Of a stretch of DNA of 64,000 nucleotides, positions 7,281 through 16,900 are shown piece after piece; positions within the stretch are counted from its first letter, which is position 1, and the number at the start of each line of letters is the position of its first letter. Source of the DNA: Brevibacillus_C sp046036945 (GTDB lineage Bacteria > Bacillota > Bacilli > Brevibacillales > Brevibacillaceae); contig NZ_JBJQOQ010000021.1 in the NCBI RefSeq assembly GCF_046036945.1, forward strand, positions 1 to 64,000. Reading direction: 5' to 3'. The notes under the pieces were generated by a model that saw only the letters and a list, made by a program, of their open reading frames with translations, made no database searches and was not told the DNA's origin. A program made the position numbers and the translations under genes.

Positions 7281-8024
7281 ATGTACACACACTATCCTAG
7301 CACGCAAGGAACCAGCAGCATTTCCGGCGGAGCCCAAGCGATGTTTCAACCCAATTTTGCCGGAACCAGCACCCAGCAAGTAAGGCAGGATATTGCCCGC
7401 GAAGGCGGATTTGGTTATGGCCAGATGGGCGGCTACCAGCAGCATGCCCCGCAGCATTTCTATTCGGGCGGCGCTCAAGCCATTTTCCAACCCAATTTCG
7501 CCGGGACAAATGCCCAAGCGGTAAGACAGGACATCAGCCGCGAAGGCGGATTTGGCTACGGCCAGATGGGCGGTTACCAGCAGCATGCGCCCCAGCAGCA
7601 TATGATGCATCAGGCCTATCCAAGCGGTGTGCAGGCGATCTACCAGCCTAACTTCGCCGGGACGAATGCTCAAGCGGTAAGGCAGGACATCAGCCGCGAA
7701 GGCGGATTTGGCTACGGTCAGATGGGCGGCTTTGGGCAGCAGGCAACCCATATGCATGCAGCCGGAGCCGAAGCGATCTTCCACCCGAATTTTGCCGGAT
7801 CTTATCCGCAGCAAATCAGGCAGGATATCGCCCGTGACGGCGGGTTTGCCTACGGTCAACAGCAGATGGGAGGCTATCAGCAGCAGCAGCAACAGCAGAT
7901 CCCGCAGTTGTCGTACGGTGCCCATTCCGTCTTCCAACCCGGTTTTGCCGGCACGAATCCGCAACAAGTCAGACAGGATATGGGAATGTCCGCTGGCGTG
8001 GCTCACCAAGGAAGAAGTATATAA
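7281..8024 (+). CDS. Five-repeat Gln/Gly-rich protein resembling a gamma-type SASP
   Basis: 247 residues made almost entirely of five imperfect repeats, starting near residues 17, 64, 116, 162 and 213. The consensus core is FxPNFAGTNAQxVRQDIxREGGFGYGQ. The piece FAGTNAQxVRQD resembles the FASETNAQQVRKQN unit of gamma-type SASP (SspE), which stores amino acids in spores and is cut by GPR. The protein has no signal peptide or membrane segment and is rich in Gln, Gly, Ala and His. It is much longer than classical gamma SASPs (about 80-100 residues), and the GPR-like Glu-Phe-Ala is replaced by Asn-Phe-Ala. The GCCAGGAGGC ribosome binding site is good, and the gene follows two alpha/beta SASP genes. 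A coat or crust protein is the alternative. Confidence 0.6.
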   Translation: MYTHYPSTQGTSSISGGAQAMFQPNFAGTSTQQVRQDIAREGGFGYGQMGGYQQHAPQHFYSGGAQAIFQPNFAGTNAQAVRQDISREGGFGYGQMGGYQQHAPQQHMMHQAYPSGVQAIYQPNFAGTNAQAVRQDISREGGFGYGQMGGFGQQATHMHAAGAEAIFHPNFAGSYPQQIRQDIARDGGFAYGQQQMGGYQQQQQQQIPQLSYGAHSVFQPGFAGTNPQQVRQDMGMSAGVAHQGRSI

Positions 8025-8085
8025 AAATGGAACATATTCCCCGTTCTTTCGACTCATACTAAGGGACGAAAGGCGGGGATTTCGT

Positions 8086-8742
8086 TTGTTTGGTTGGTGG
8101 CTGCTGGCAGGAATCATCGGTCTATTGGTTCTCATCATACTTACTCCGCTTCACATCCAGATTACGTATCGGCGCATAGAAGACAACGACCATCTCGTCG
8201 TGCAGGTTAAGGCTTGGTTTGGTTTGATCCGAGTGAAAAAAGAAGTGCCGATTCTCAAGTTTCACATGGATGACATTCAACCGGAAATCGTCGCAAGGGT
8301 GGGAGACGAACATGAAAAACACCGCCATAAGGTGATCGGCTGGGAAACCGTACAAAAATGGTCGCATCAATACCACTACTGGCTGGAGCAGATCCACGAC
8401 TTACAGCCGATCGTCAGACAAATGCTGCGGCGGGTGTACTGCAAGCAGATTGAGTGGAACACCGTTATGGGAGCGGGGGACGCAGCTGCTACCGGAGTGC
8501 TGACAGGGTTGGCTTACGGAGTGAAGAGCATCATCGTATCGGTATTCTCCCATTACCTGACGATGTATACGGTACCCCGCATCAGCGTACAGCCGCTTTG
8601 GGACACGAAAGCGGTTCGCACGCGGTTTACCTGCAGGCTGCAGTTCCGGGTAGTTTTTGCCGCCGCAGCAGCAGTTCGGATCATGTTGAAATTAAGAAAA
8701 GGACGCCAGCGCAAATGGGAGGCTGCCTCGACAAGGGCATGA
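8086..8742 (+). CDS. DUF2953 (YtfI-like) membrane-anchored protein
   Basis: About 218 residues. An N-terminal membrane segment (WWLLAGIIGLLVLIIL) is followed by a DUF2953-type domain: LHIQITYRRIEDNDHLVVQVKAWFGLIRVKKEVP and, later, YCKQIEWNTVMGAGDAAATGVLTGLAYGVK. In Bacillus the family member YtfI is encoded next to ytfJ (gerW) and is associated with sporulation; here gerW lies 4.6 kb away. TTG at 8086 was chosen because AAGGCGGGG lies 6 nt upstream; the same frame is open much further upstream but overlaps the repeat protein. Function unknown. Confidence 0.72.
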   Translation: MFGWWLLAGIIGLLVLIILTPLHIQITYRRIEDNDHLVVQVKAWFGLIRVKKEVPILKFHMDDIQPEIVARVGDEHEKHRHKVIGWETVQKWSHQYHYWLEQIHDLQPIVRQMLRRVYCKQIEWNTVMGAGDAAATGVLTGLAYGVKSIIVSVFSHYLTMYTVPRISVQPLWDTKAVRTRFTCRLQFRVVFAAAAAVRIMLKLRKGRQRKWEAASTRA

Positions 8743-8766
8743 CGAGCTGCAGGCAGCACTTCATTT

Positions 8767-8796
8767 TTGCCAAACTTGAGGAGCTTCTTGTATAAT
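8767..8796 (+). promoter_or_regulatory. Probable SigA promoter of the riboflavin operon
   Basis: TTGCCA (8767-8772), an 18-bp spacer and a perfect TATAAT (8791-8796), about 30 bp before the FMN aptamer. The position fits a transcript starting near 8803. Confidence 0.65.
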
Positions 8797-8825
8797 GGTA
8801 GAGTGTCAATTGAATCAAAGTATGC

Positions 8826-8970
8826 ATTCCTTCAGGGCAGGGTGAAATTCCCGACCGGCGGTGATCACTTAGGTGTAAGCCCGCGAGCCCCTCGTCCGCA
8901 TAAGCGGCAGGGTGCAGGATCTGGTGCGAATCCAGAGCCGACAGTACAGTCTGGATGGGAGAAGGAGTCA
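8826..8970 (+). ncRNA. FMN riboswitch (RFN element)
   Basis: The sequence carries the conserved RFN blocks in order: CTTCAGGGCAGGGTGAAATT, CCCGACCGGCGGTGAT, AGCCCGCGAGC, GGCAGGATCTGGTGCGAAT, CAGAGCCGACAGT and GGATGGGAGAAGGA. It binds FMN and, in Bacilli, causes premature termination of the rib transcript. The expression platform with a terminator follows at 9038. Confidence 0.98.
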
Positions 8971-9037
8971 TGGTATAGGTGTGTCCTTAAACCAGGTTTA
9001 GGGGCTTTGTTTCCTATTACCTAAATTCCTCGTTCCA

Positions 9038-9070
9038 GGCCTTGGAGTATCATTCCAAGGCTTTTTATTT
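9038..9070 (+). terminator. Riboswitch-controlled intrinsic terminator
   Basis: Stem GCCTTGGA/TCCAAGGC with loop GTATCAT, followed by TTTTTATTTT, between the FMN aptamer and ribD. It is the expected terminator arm of the RFN expression platform. Confidence 0.9.
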
Positions 9071-9090
9071 TGACAAAAAGGAGCGGGTTT

Positions 9091-10194
9091 ATGGATGAAA
9101 CAAGCTACATGGAGCTAGCATTGACACTGGCAAAGAGCATGAAAGGACAGACGGGAACCAACCCCCTGGTAGGGGCTGTCGCAGTGAATGGCGGAAGAAT
9201 CGTCGGCACAGGCGCACATATGCGGCAGGGAGAGGCACATGCCGAGGTGCATGCCCTCAACATGGCAGGAAGCCATGCAAAAGGCTGCACGCTTTACGTG
9301 ACCCTGGAACCCTGCAGTCACCATGGCAGGACTCCTCCTTGCGTGGAACGCATCATCCGCGAACAGGTAAAGCGGGTGGTGATCGCCGCCCTGGATCCCA
9401 ACCCGCTTGTCGCCGGAAAAGGCGTTCAGCGTCTGCGCGAGGCAGGCATCGAGACAGAAGTTGGCCTTTTGGAGGCGGAAGCCGTACAGATGAATGAAGT
9501 GTTTCACAAGTTCATCACCCGGCAGATGCCGTTTATCACCTTGAAGGCGGCCATGACGCTGGACGGGAAGATAGCAACGGTCAGCGGGGACAGCCGATGG
9601 ATCAGTTCAGAAGCTTCCCGGGCCGAGGTTCATAGTCTGCGCCACCAGCACGATGCCGTAGTGGTGGGAATCGGCACGGTGGAAAAGGACGATCCGGAAT
9701 TGACCACGAGAATGAAAGTAGAAGGATTGCAGCCTGTACGCATTGTCGTCGATTCGACGCTGCGGCTCTCTCCCCGGGCCAAAGTGGTGCAGGACAAGAA
9801 AGCTCCGACGCTCGTCCTGACCACAGCAGGGGTTTCCGCGGAAAAGCGGAGGCAGCTGGAGGCAGCGGGAGTGGAGGTCGTCGAGGTGAATGACGCTCCA
9901 CCCGTCGATTTGCAAAAGGCGATGGAGCTGCTCGCAAGTCGGGGCATCAGCTCGGTATTGGTCGAAGGAGGAGCGGTTCTCGGGGGAGCCATGCTGCAAG
10001 CGCGGCTCGTCGACAAACTGATTGTATACATTGCGCCCAAGATCGTAGGGGGCGAAACCGCGCCGCCGGCATGGAAAATGGCAGGAGTGCCGCTGATCAG
10101 CCAGGCTGTAACATTTCGGCAGATTTCGTACCAGCAGGTAGGAGAGGATATGCGGTTTACAGGCTATCCCGTCTACCACTCACAGCAGGTTTGA
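9091..10194 (+). CDS. ribD: Bifunctional riboflavin biosynthesis deaminase/reductase RibD
   Basis: 367 residues. The N-terminal zinc deaminase has GEAHAEVHA (His50 and Glu52) and TLEPCSHHGRTPPC (Cys75 and Cys84). The C-terminal NADPH reductase starts around residue 150 (FITLKAAMTLDGKIAT) and contains the VEGGAVLGGAML motif. It converts 2,5-diamino-6-ribosylamino-pyrimidinone phosphate to 5-amino-6-ribitylamino-uracil phosphate. The ATG at 9091 has AAAAGGAG at the proper distance; the 7-codon upstream extension runs into the terminator. First gene of ribD-ribE-ribBA-ribH, controlled by the FMN riboswitch. Confidence 0.97.
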   Translation: MDETSYMELALTLAKSMKGQTGTNPLVGAVAVNGGRIVGTGAHMRQGEAHAEVHALNMAGSHAKGCTLYVTLEPCSHHGRTPPCVERIIREQVKRVVIAALDPNPLVAGKGVQRLREAGIETEVGLLEAEAVQMNEVFHKFITRQMPFITLKAAMTLDGKIATVSGDSRWISSEASRAEVHSLRHQHDAVVVGIGTVEKDDPELTTRMKVEGLQPVRIVVDSTLRLSPRAKVVQDKKAPTLVLTTAGVSAEKRRQLEAAGVEVVEVNDAPPVDLQKAMELLASRGISSVLVEGGAVLGGAMLQARLVDKLIVYIAPKIVGGETAPPAWKMAGVPLISQAVTFRQISYQQVGEDMRFTGYPVYHSQQV

Positions 10195-10213
10195 GAAGAG
10201 AGGTGGACCAGTT

Positions 10214-10867
10214 ATGTTTACAGGCATTGTTGAGGAAATTGGCACATTACAATCCGTTTCAACCACAGCGGAAGCCTGCAAATTGGCGATCTTAGCCCAG
10301 AGGGTTGTGGAAGACGTACAGCTTGGCGACAGCATTGCCGTCAACGGGATTTGTCTGACTGTTACTTCTTTTCATAAACAAGGGTTTACGGCTGACGCCG
10401 TGCCGGAGACCGTCCGCCGCACCAATCTGTCCCAATTAAAGACGGGCGACCCGATCAATCTGGAACGGGCGATGAGGGCTGACGGGCGTTTTGGCGGCCA
10501 CTTTGTCACGGGACATATCGATGGCACGGCCGTGCTGACCGGGAGAAGACAGGAAGGCAGCGCTCTGATCCTGTCATTTGCCCCTGAACGGGAAGAGCTG
10601 TTGAAATACATTCTGCCCAAAGGCTCGGTAGCCCTTGACGGTATCAGTCTCACCGTGATGGATGTAGGGGAAGCAGAGTTTCGCATCTCTGTCATCCCGC
10701 ACACGTTGGCGAAGACGGCACTTCACGCGAAATTGCCGGGGGAAAAAAGCAATCTGGAATGCGACATGCTCGGCAAGTACATGGAGCGCTTCCTGCTTCA
10801 TCGCGAGGAACGGCAGAAGAAGCCCCGGCTCGACGAACGGTTTCTGCAAGAACATGGGTTTATCTGA
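10214..10867 (+). CDS. ribE: Riboflavin synthase, alpha chain
   Basis: 217 residues with two homologous lumazine-binding halves: MFTGIVEEIG with GDSIAVNGICLTV, and then GGHFVTGHIDGTA with GSVALDGISLTV. It catalyses dismutation of two 6,7-dimethyl-8-ribityllumazine molecules to riboflavin. It follows ribD by 19 nt and precedes ribBA by 22 nt. Called ribE here; B. subtilis nomenclature sometimes uses ribB. Confidence 0.97.
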   Translation: MFTGIVEEIGTLQSVSTTAEACKLAILAQRVVEDVQLGDSIAVNGICLTVTSFHKQGFTADAVPETVRRTNLSQLKTGDPINLERAMRADGRFGGHFVTGHIDGTAVLTGRRQEGSALILSFAPEREELLKYILPKGSVALDGISLTVMDVGEAEFRISVIPHTLAKTALHAKLPGEKSNLECDMLGKYMERFLLHREERQKKPRLDERFLQEHGFI

Positions 10868-10889
10868 CAACGAAGGGAGCTTTTTGAAT

Positions 10890-12086
10890 ATGTTCGATAC
10901 GATAGAAGCAGCCTTGGAAGATTTGCGGAACGGAAAGGTGATCATTGTCGTCGATGACGAAAACAGGGAGAACGAAGGTGATCTGGTAGCTCTCGCGTCG
11001 GCAGCCAACGCTGAGGTGATCAATTTTATGATTACCCACGGCAAGGGACTGGTCTGTGTCCCCATCACCGAAGAGAAAGCACAGGAGCTCGCCCTGCCGT
11101 CGATGGTCAGTCAGAACACGGACGCTCACGGGACGGCTTTTACCGTCTCTATCGATCACGTCAGCACGACGACCGGCATATCCGCATTCGAACGGGCCGA
11201 GACGATTCGAGCGATGATCGATCCGCAGTCGGCGGCAGAGGATTTTCGCCGTCCGGGACACATCTTTCCGCTCGTCGCCAAAAAAGGCGGGGTATTGCGG
11301 CGGGCCGGACACACGGAAGCGGCAGTCGATTTGGCCCGCTTGTGCGGCGCCTATCCTGCCGGCGTCATTTGCGAAGTGATCAAAAGCGACGGAACGATGG
11401 CCCGCGTACCCGATCTGCTCGAGATGAAGCGGGAGTACAATCTGAAGCTGATCACCATCGCCGACCTGATTCAGTACCGCAGAAAAATGGAAAAACTGGT
11501 GAAGCGGGAGGCGGAAGCAAACATCCCGACGGCCTACGGCAAGTTCAAGGCGATTTCCTACAGCAATGCCGTGGACGGTCAAGCCCATGTAGCATTCGTC
11601 ATGGGCGACGTCCATACAGACGAGCCTGTACTGGTCCGGGTGCACTCGGAATGCTTGACTGGAGATATTTTTGGATCCGAAAAATGCGATTGCGGACCGC
11701 AGCTGCAGGGGGCATTGCGGCAAATCGCCGAGGAGGGCAGAGGGGTGCTTCTCTACATGCGCCAGGAGGGGCGAGGAATCGGCATTCACAACAAGCTGCG
11801 GGCTTATCAACTGCAGGAGATGGGATATGACACAGTGGAAGCGAATGAAAAGCTGGGCTTTCCGGCCGATTTGCGGGACTACGGCATCGGCGCTCAGATT
11901 CTGCGCGACCTGGGGATCAGCCGGATGCGCCTGTTAACCAATAATCCAAAGAAGATCAAAGGTCTGGAAGGATACGGGCTGGAAGTGACGGAAAGGGTCC
12001 CGATTCAGATCAAGCCAAACGCAAACAATGAAAAGTACTTGGAAACGAAGAAAGAAAAACTCGGCCACATGCTGAATCTGCACTAA
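10890..12086 (+). CDS. ribBA: Bifunctional DHBP synthase/GTP cyclohydrolase II
   Basis: 398 residues. The N-terminal half is 3,4-dihydroxy-2-butanone 4-phosphate synthase (VDDENRENEGDL, then HVSTTTGISAFERA, GHIFPL, RAGHTEAAVDL). The C-terminal half is GTP cyclohydrolase II with the zinc cysteines in CLTGDIFGSEKCDCGPQL and the RQEGRGIGI loop. Both products feed lumazine synthase and RibD. The start ATG at 10890 follows GAAGGGAG; the upstream in-frame TTG and ATG lie inside ribE and have poorer ribosome binding sites. Confidence 0.97.
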   Translation: MFDTIEAALEDLRNGKVIIVVDDENRENEGDLVALASAANAEVINFMITHGKGLVCVPITEEKAQELALPSMVSQNTDAHGTAFTVSIDHVSTTTGISAFERAETIRAMIDPQSAAEDFRRPGHIFPLVAKKGGVLRRAGHTEAAVDLARLCGAYPAGVICEVIKSDGTMARVPDLLEMKREYNLKLITIADLIQYRRKMEKLVKREAEANIPTAYGKFKAISYSNAVDGQAHVAFVMGDVHTDEPVLVRVHSECLTGDIFGSEKCDCGPQLQGALRQIAEEGRGVLLYMRQEGRGIGIHNKLRAYQLQEMGYDTVEANEKLGFPADLRDYGIGAQILRDLGISRMRLLTNNPKKIKGLEGYGLEVTERVPIQIKPNANNEKYLETKKEKLGHMLNLH

Positions 12087-12099
12087 GGGAGCGATACAC

Positions 12100-12576
12100 G
12101 TGAAAAAGATCTACGAAGGACAACTGGTAGGAAGCGGACTGAAGTTTGGGATTGTCGTCGGACGTTTTAATGAATTTGTCACCGGGAGACTGCTTTCAGG
12201 TGCCTTGGACGCGCTGAAGCGGCACGGCGTGGAGAGGGAAGAAATCGAAGTAGCCTGGGTTCCAGGAGCTTTCGAAATCCCCCTGATTGCCCAGAAAATG
12301 GCGACGAGCAAAAAGTACGACGCGGTGATCACATTGGGGGCCGTGATCCGCGGTGCAACCCCGCATTTTGATTACGTCAGCAGTGAAGTGGCCAAGGGAG
12401 TGGCGGCCATCGCCTTGAAAGCAGAGGTTCCGACGATCTTTGGGGTGCTGACGGTAGACTCGATCGAACAAGCGATCGAGCGCGCCGGGACGAAAGCGGG
12501 AAATAAAGGCTGGGAAGCGGCGGTAAGCGCCATCGAGATGGCCAATCTGATCAGATCGATGGGCGAGGCTGAATGA
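12100..12576 (+). CDS. ribH: 6,7-dimethyl-8-ribityllumazine synthase
   Basis: 158 residues, usual length. Family motifs: FGIVVGRFNEFVT (substrate-binding Phe), WVPGAFEIPL, GAVIRGATPHFDYV with the catalytic His, and FGVLTVDSIEQA. It condenses the RibD-derived pyrimidine with dihydroxybutanone phosphate and forms a 60-mer shell in Bacilli. The GTG start has AAGGGAG upstream, 13 nt after ribBA. Last gene of the operon before a terminator. Confidence 0.97.
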   Translation: MKKIYEGQLVGSGLKFGIVVGRFNEFVTGRLLSGALDALKRHGVEREEIEVAWVPGAFEIPLIAQKMATSKKYDAVITLGAVIRGATPHFDYVSSEVAKGVAAIALKAEVPTIFGVLTVDSIEQAIERAGTKAGNKGWEAAVSAIEMANLIRSMGEAE

Positions 12577-12593
12577 ACGTTAAATTCGCAGTA

Positions 12594-12626
12594 AAAAAAT
12601 GGCACCGTTAGTGGTGCCATTTTTTC
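12594..12626 (+). terminator. Intrinsic terminator of the riboflavin operon
   Basis: Stem AAAATGGCACC/GGTGCCATTTT with a GTTAGT loop and a T run, 18 nt after ribH. Confidence 0.93.
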
Positions 12627-12711
12627 ATTTTAAAATATAGGAATCATTCACTATAAAAGGCGAATCCTGGTTATCCGATGACTATAGAAAAGACCAAAGG
12701 AGAAGCAGTCA

Positions 12712-13248
12712 ATGGAAACCTATTTACGCAGAAAATTTTTTAGATACCTATTGGGGTGTCCCTTTCAGCCTGCCAAAAAAAATCAGACGGGAGAGATGCT
12801 TCTCGTTAAGGGGGGCATGATCAAATGGGGCACTTTCTCTGTCTCCTTATTCTTCATGATTTCGCTTGTGTTAATCTCGTTGTTCTCCGATGACCCTTTT
12901 ACCGAAATCCAGTTCGCGCTCATCCTCACTGTTGCCCTGTTTTTGGGGTTGGGTTGTTTGGCACTTCATCTTTCCAAAATCGTTATTAGTGAGGCGGCCA
13001 TTACTTCCTATAAATGGTATGGGAAAAAATCCATCCGCTTTTCGGACATCAAGGAAGTTGATTACACAAGTTTTTTTGGCGGGTGCATCGTTTTAAAAGA
13101 CGGGGATAAGTCTGTGTGGGTTCCGATCGAGAACGTGGGCACTGCTGAATTCGTGACGCTTTTATGTGAGAAATTGGGGCGGGAGCAATGTGGGAAAGCC
13201 GTACAGGCGATATATACGCGAAAACAGGAGCTGGCGCGGTTTATGTGA
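12712..13248 (+). CDS. Membrane protein with a C-terminal PH-like domain
   Basis: 178 residues. Two hydrophobic segments are predicted at about 38-58 (GTFSVSLFFMISLVLISLF) and 66-88 (IQFALILTVALFLGLGCLAL). The rest resembles a bacterial PH-type beta domain: ISEAAITSYKWYGKKSIRFSDIKEVDYTSFFGGCIVLKDG. No precise family was recognised and no function can be assigned. The ATG follows AAAGGAGAAGCAGTCA. It is a single gene between terminator-like hairpins. Confidence 0.65.
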   Translation: METYLRRKFFRYLLGCPFQPAKKNQTGEMLLVKGGMIKWGTFSVSLFFMISLVLISLFSDDPFTEIQFALILTVALFLGLGCLALHLSKIVISEAAITSYKWYGKKSIRFSDIKEVDYTSFFGGCIVLKDGDKSVWVPIENVGTAEFVTLLCEKLGREQCGKAVQAIYTRKQELARFM

Positions 13249-13380
13249 GAGTTCGGTGGAGAACGCCGGTTAGGCACTAAGCAAAAATACGGCATGATTC
13301 ATTAAAATGATGTGCCGAGGGAATGATACTACCTATACGACATGATTAGCTTAGAGTGTATTACAGAGGAGGTATCATTC

Positions 13381-13860
13381 ATGGCAGACCATCCCATACA
13401 GGGTTTAATGAAGACCACCATGGAGAACTTGAAACAAATGGTGGATGTTAACACGATTATCGGTGATCCCGTGGAAACGCCTGACGGGAGTGTCATCCTG
13501 CCGATTTCCAAAGTAGGGTTTGGCTTTGCTTCGGGAGGAAGCGAGTTTGAATACGCTAACGAGCGATCCGGTTCGGGCTCGTCAGGGGGCTCGGAGCATC
13601 CGTTTGGCGGGGGGAGCGGCGGCGGTGTTTCCATCACACCTGTTGCTTTTTTGGTCGTCAGCAAAAATGGCGTCCGTTCCATCCCGCTGGAAAATACGAC
13701 CCACTTGTACGATCGGATTTTGGACTCTGTCCCACAGTTGATCGACAAAATCCAAAGCGCCTTCTCCAATAACAAAAACAACCAGGGAAGTTCGGCGAAA
13801 CACATCGTAACCGATGTTCCCGAGCACGGCGACATTGATGATTTTTTGAATAAAATGTGA
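13381..13860 (+). CDS. gerW: Sporulation protein GerW (YtfJ family)
   Basis: 159 residues. The family features are MKTTMENLKQMVDVNTIIGDPVETPDGSVILPISKVGFGFASGG-like sequence, a Gly/Ser-rich middle (GGGSGGG), and SITPVAFLVVSKNGVRSIPLE. In Bacillus, GerW is made in the forespore and is needed for germination through L-alanine receptors. The ATG follows AGAGGAGGTATCATTC. The gene stands alone here, away from the DUF2953 gene that is usually its neighbour. Confidence 0.9.
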   Translation: MADHPIQGLMKTTMENLKQMVDVNTIIGDPVETPDGSVILPISKVGFGFASGGSEFEYANERSGSGSSGGSEHPFGGGSGGGVSITPVAFLVVSKNGVRSIPLENTTHLYDRILDSVPQLIDKIQSAFSNNKNNQGSSAKHIVTDVPEHGDIDDFLNKM

Positions 13861-13906
13861 GAGAAAATCCCGGAAGCGGAAAAAAGCTCCGGGATTTCTC
13901 TTTTTG
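13861..13906. terminator. Bidirectional terminator between gerW and pyc
   Basis: An interrupted inverted repeat (AAATCCCGGA...TCCGGGATTT) is followed by CTCTTTTTG on the plus strand and by TTTTCTC on the minus strand, between convergent genes. Confidence 0.85.
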
Positions 13907-16900
13907 TTATTCCAGTTCCATTAACAGATCGCCGGCTTCGATCATATCGCCAGCCTTGACGTTGATGGCTTTTACCTTGGCGTCGGACGGTGCCTGCAGG
14001 GTCGTTTCCATTTTCATCGCTTCGCTGACCAGCAGGTGTTCTCCTTTGCGCACTTTGTCGCCGACTTCCACCAGCACCTTCAGCACCTTGCCGGGCATCG
14101 ATGCGCCCAGCTGGTTCGGGTTTTGCGGGTCGGCCTTGACTCTTTGCTTCACAGTCACCTGTGCCGCTTGGTCGCGGACGACGATCTCCCGGGGCTGTCC
14201 GTTTAATTCAAAGTAGATGATCCGCTTTCCGTCAGGCTGCAGATCGCCAATCGCAACCAGCTTGATGATCAGCGTCTTGCCTCGTTCGATGCTGACGGCA
14301 GTCTCTTCGCCGGGACGCAGGCCGTAGAAGAAGGTAGGCGTATCGAGGTAAGAGAGGTCGCCGTACTCCTTCAAGCTCTGGTCGTACTGCAAAAATACCT
14401 GCGGGTACATAATGTAGGAGAGAACATCCAGCTCGCTGGCCTCCCGTCCAATCTTGGCCGATATTTCTTCCCGCACTTTGGCGAAGTCGACAGGCGCCAA
14501 CAGTTCTCCCGGACGGGTGGTAAAGTACTCGCGCCCTTTCAGGACAACCTGCTGCAGACGCTCGGGGAAACCGCCAGGCGGCTGTCCGAGATACCCCTGG
14601 AAGAACTGGATGACGGAATCGGGGAAGTCGATCCGCTCCCCTTTTTCGTAGATGTTTTCTTCCGTCAGGTTGTTCTGCACCATAAACAGGGCCATGTCGC
14701 CGACCACTTTGGAAGACGGGGTTACCTTGACGATGTCGCCAAACATGCGGTTTACCGTCGTGTACATCGCCTTGACTTCGTCCCAGCGCCCCTCCAGACC
14801 GACAGCTTTTGCCTGCTGCTCCAGATTGGAGTACTGGCCGCCCGGCATTTCGTGCACGTACACTTCAGCGTTGCTGGCTTTCAGGCCGCTCTCGAAGCCC
14901 TGATAGTAGGGTCGGATGTCCCCCCAGTAGTCAGACAGCTTGTTCCACGCAGCCAGATCGAGGCCGGTCTCCCGTTCGTTGTGCTCCAGGGAGGCGATGA
15001 GCGCATTGATGCTCGGCTGCGAGGTGAGGCCGGACAAGGAACTGACACAGGCGTCGACGATGTCCACTCCCGCTTCGACAGCCTTCAGCAGGATAGCCGC
15101 GCCGTTGCCGGACGTGTCGTGGGTATGCAGGTGGATCGGGATGCCGATCTCCTGTTTCAGCGCGTTCACCAGCTGATAGGCGGCATAGGGCTTGAGCAGG
15201 CCGGCCATATCTTTGATCGCGAGGATCTGGGCTCCTGCCTTTTCCAACTGCTTCGCCAGATCGACGTAGTAGCCGAGCGAGTACTTCGTCCGGTTCGGAT
15301 CGAGGATGTCTCCGGTGTAACAGATCGCCGCCTCGGCGATTTTGCCGGTGTTGCGGACAGCATCGATGGCGACGCGCATGCCTTCCAGCCAGTTGAGGCT
15401 GTCAAAAATCCGGAAGACGTCGATGCCGTGCTCCGCCGACGCTTTGACAAACGCTTGAATCACGTTGTCAGGGTAGTTGGTGTAGCCTACGGCGTTGGCG
15501 CCGCGCAGCAGCATCTGGAACAGGACGTTCGGAATCTTTTCCCTCAGGAGGGCAAGCCGGTCCCAAGGGGATTCACGCAAAAAGCGCATGCTCGTATCAA
15601 AGGTGGCGCCGCCCCACATCTCCAGCGAGAAGAGGTCGTGGGCCATTTTGCCTGTCGCTTCCGCAATCGCAACCAGGTCGTAAGTGCGGACGCGGGTGGC
15701 GAACAGCGACTGATGGGCGTCCCGGAAGGTGGTGTCAGTGAGCAGCACCTTGTTTTGCGCCTGGATCCACTTGACGAGCCCGTCGGCGCCTTCCCGCTCC
15801 AGGATCTGCTTCGTTCCCTCGGGATAGGGCTGCGAGAACGGGGTTCGCGGGATGCGCGGGTAGTCGAAGTGCGGCTTTTTCTCATGTTTCGGCAGTCCCG
15901 GATAACCGTTGACCAGCGTGTTGCCGATGTAGTGAAGCAGCTTCGTCCCGCGGTCCTGGCGTCCAGGGAAGACGAACAGCTCCGCTTTGGTGTCGATGAA
16001 CGACGTATCGTAGCTGCCGCTTAAAAAGTCGGGATGGGTGACGACGTTTTCCAGGAACGGCAGGTTGGTCTTGACACCGCGGATGCGGAATTCGCGCAGG
16101 GTGCGAAGCATCTTTCGCGATGCTTGTTCAAAGGTGTCTCCATAAGTCGATATTTTCACAAGCAGCGAGTCGTAGTAAGGGGTGACATTGGCGCCGGGAT
16201 ACCCGTTACCTCCGTCCAGACGAACGCCGAAGCCTCCGCCGTCGCGCCAGGCCAGAATACGTCCCGTATCGGGGGCGAAGCCGTTTTCCGGGTCTTCTGT
16301 CGTCACCCTGCACTGGATGGCGTAACCGCTCATCTTTACGTCTTCCTGGGAATTTATGGAAATTTTTGGATCTGTCAAGGCATGTCCTTCCGCGATGAGG
16401 ATTTGCGTCTGGACGATGTCGATGCCTGTGATTAATTCGGTAATCGTATGTTCAACTTGAATTCGCGGATTTACTTCGATAAAATAATATTTCTGATCAG
16501 GAGTAAGCAAAAATTCGACGGTTCCGGCATTGCTGTAGCCGGCCTGCTTCATCAAGGTGAGCGCAGAGCGGCAAATCGATTCGCGAAGTTCATCGGACAA
16601 TGCCAGGCTGGGCGCTACTTCCACGACTTTTTGATGGCGGCGCTGCACAGAGCAATCCCGCTCGAACAGGTGGACGACATTGCCGTACTGATCGCCGATG
16701 ATCTGCACCTCGATGTGCTTGGGGTTCTCCAGGTAACGCTCCAAATAGACAGTGGCGTTGCCAAAGGAGGAGCGGGCCTCCGAACGCGCCCGGTCAAGCG
16801 CATCCTGCAGCTGATCCTGGCTGCGGACAATCCGCATTCCGCGGCCGCCGCCGCCTGAGACGCCTTTGATGATGATCGGGTAGCCGTGTTCTTTGGCGAA

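Noticed and set aside
7281..8024. Collagen-like or surface adhesin reading of the repeat protein
   Set aside because: There is no Gly-x-y triplet pattern, no signal peptide and no sorting signal; the SASP-like core fits better.
14852..16024. 390-residue plus-strand frame inside pyc
   Set aside because: It is the antisense shadow of the GC-rich pyruvate carboxylase gene.
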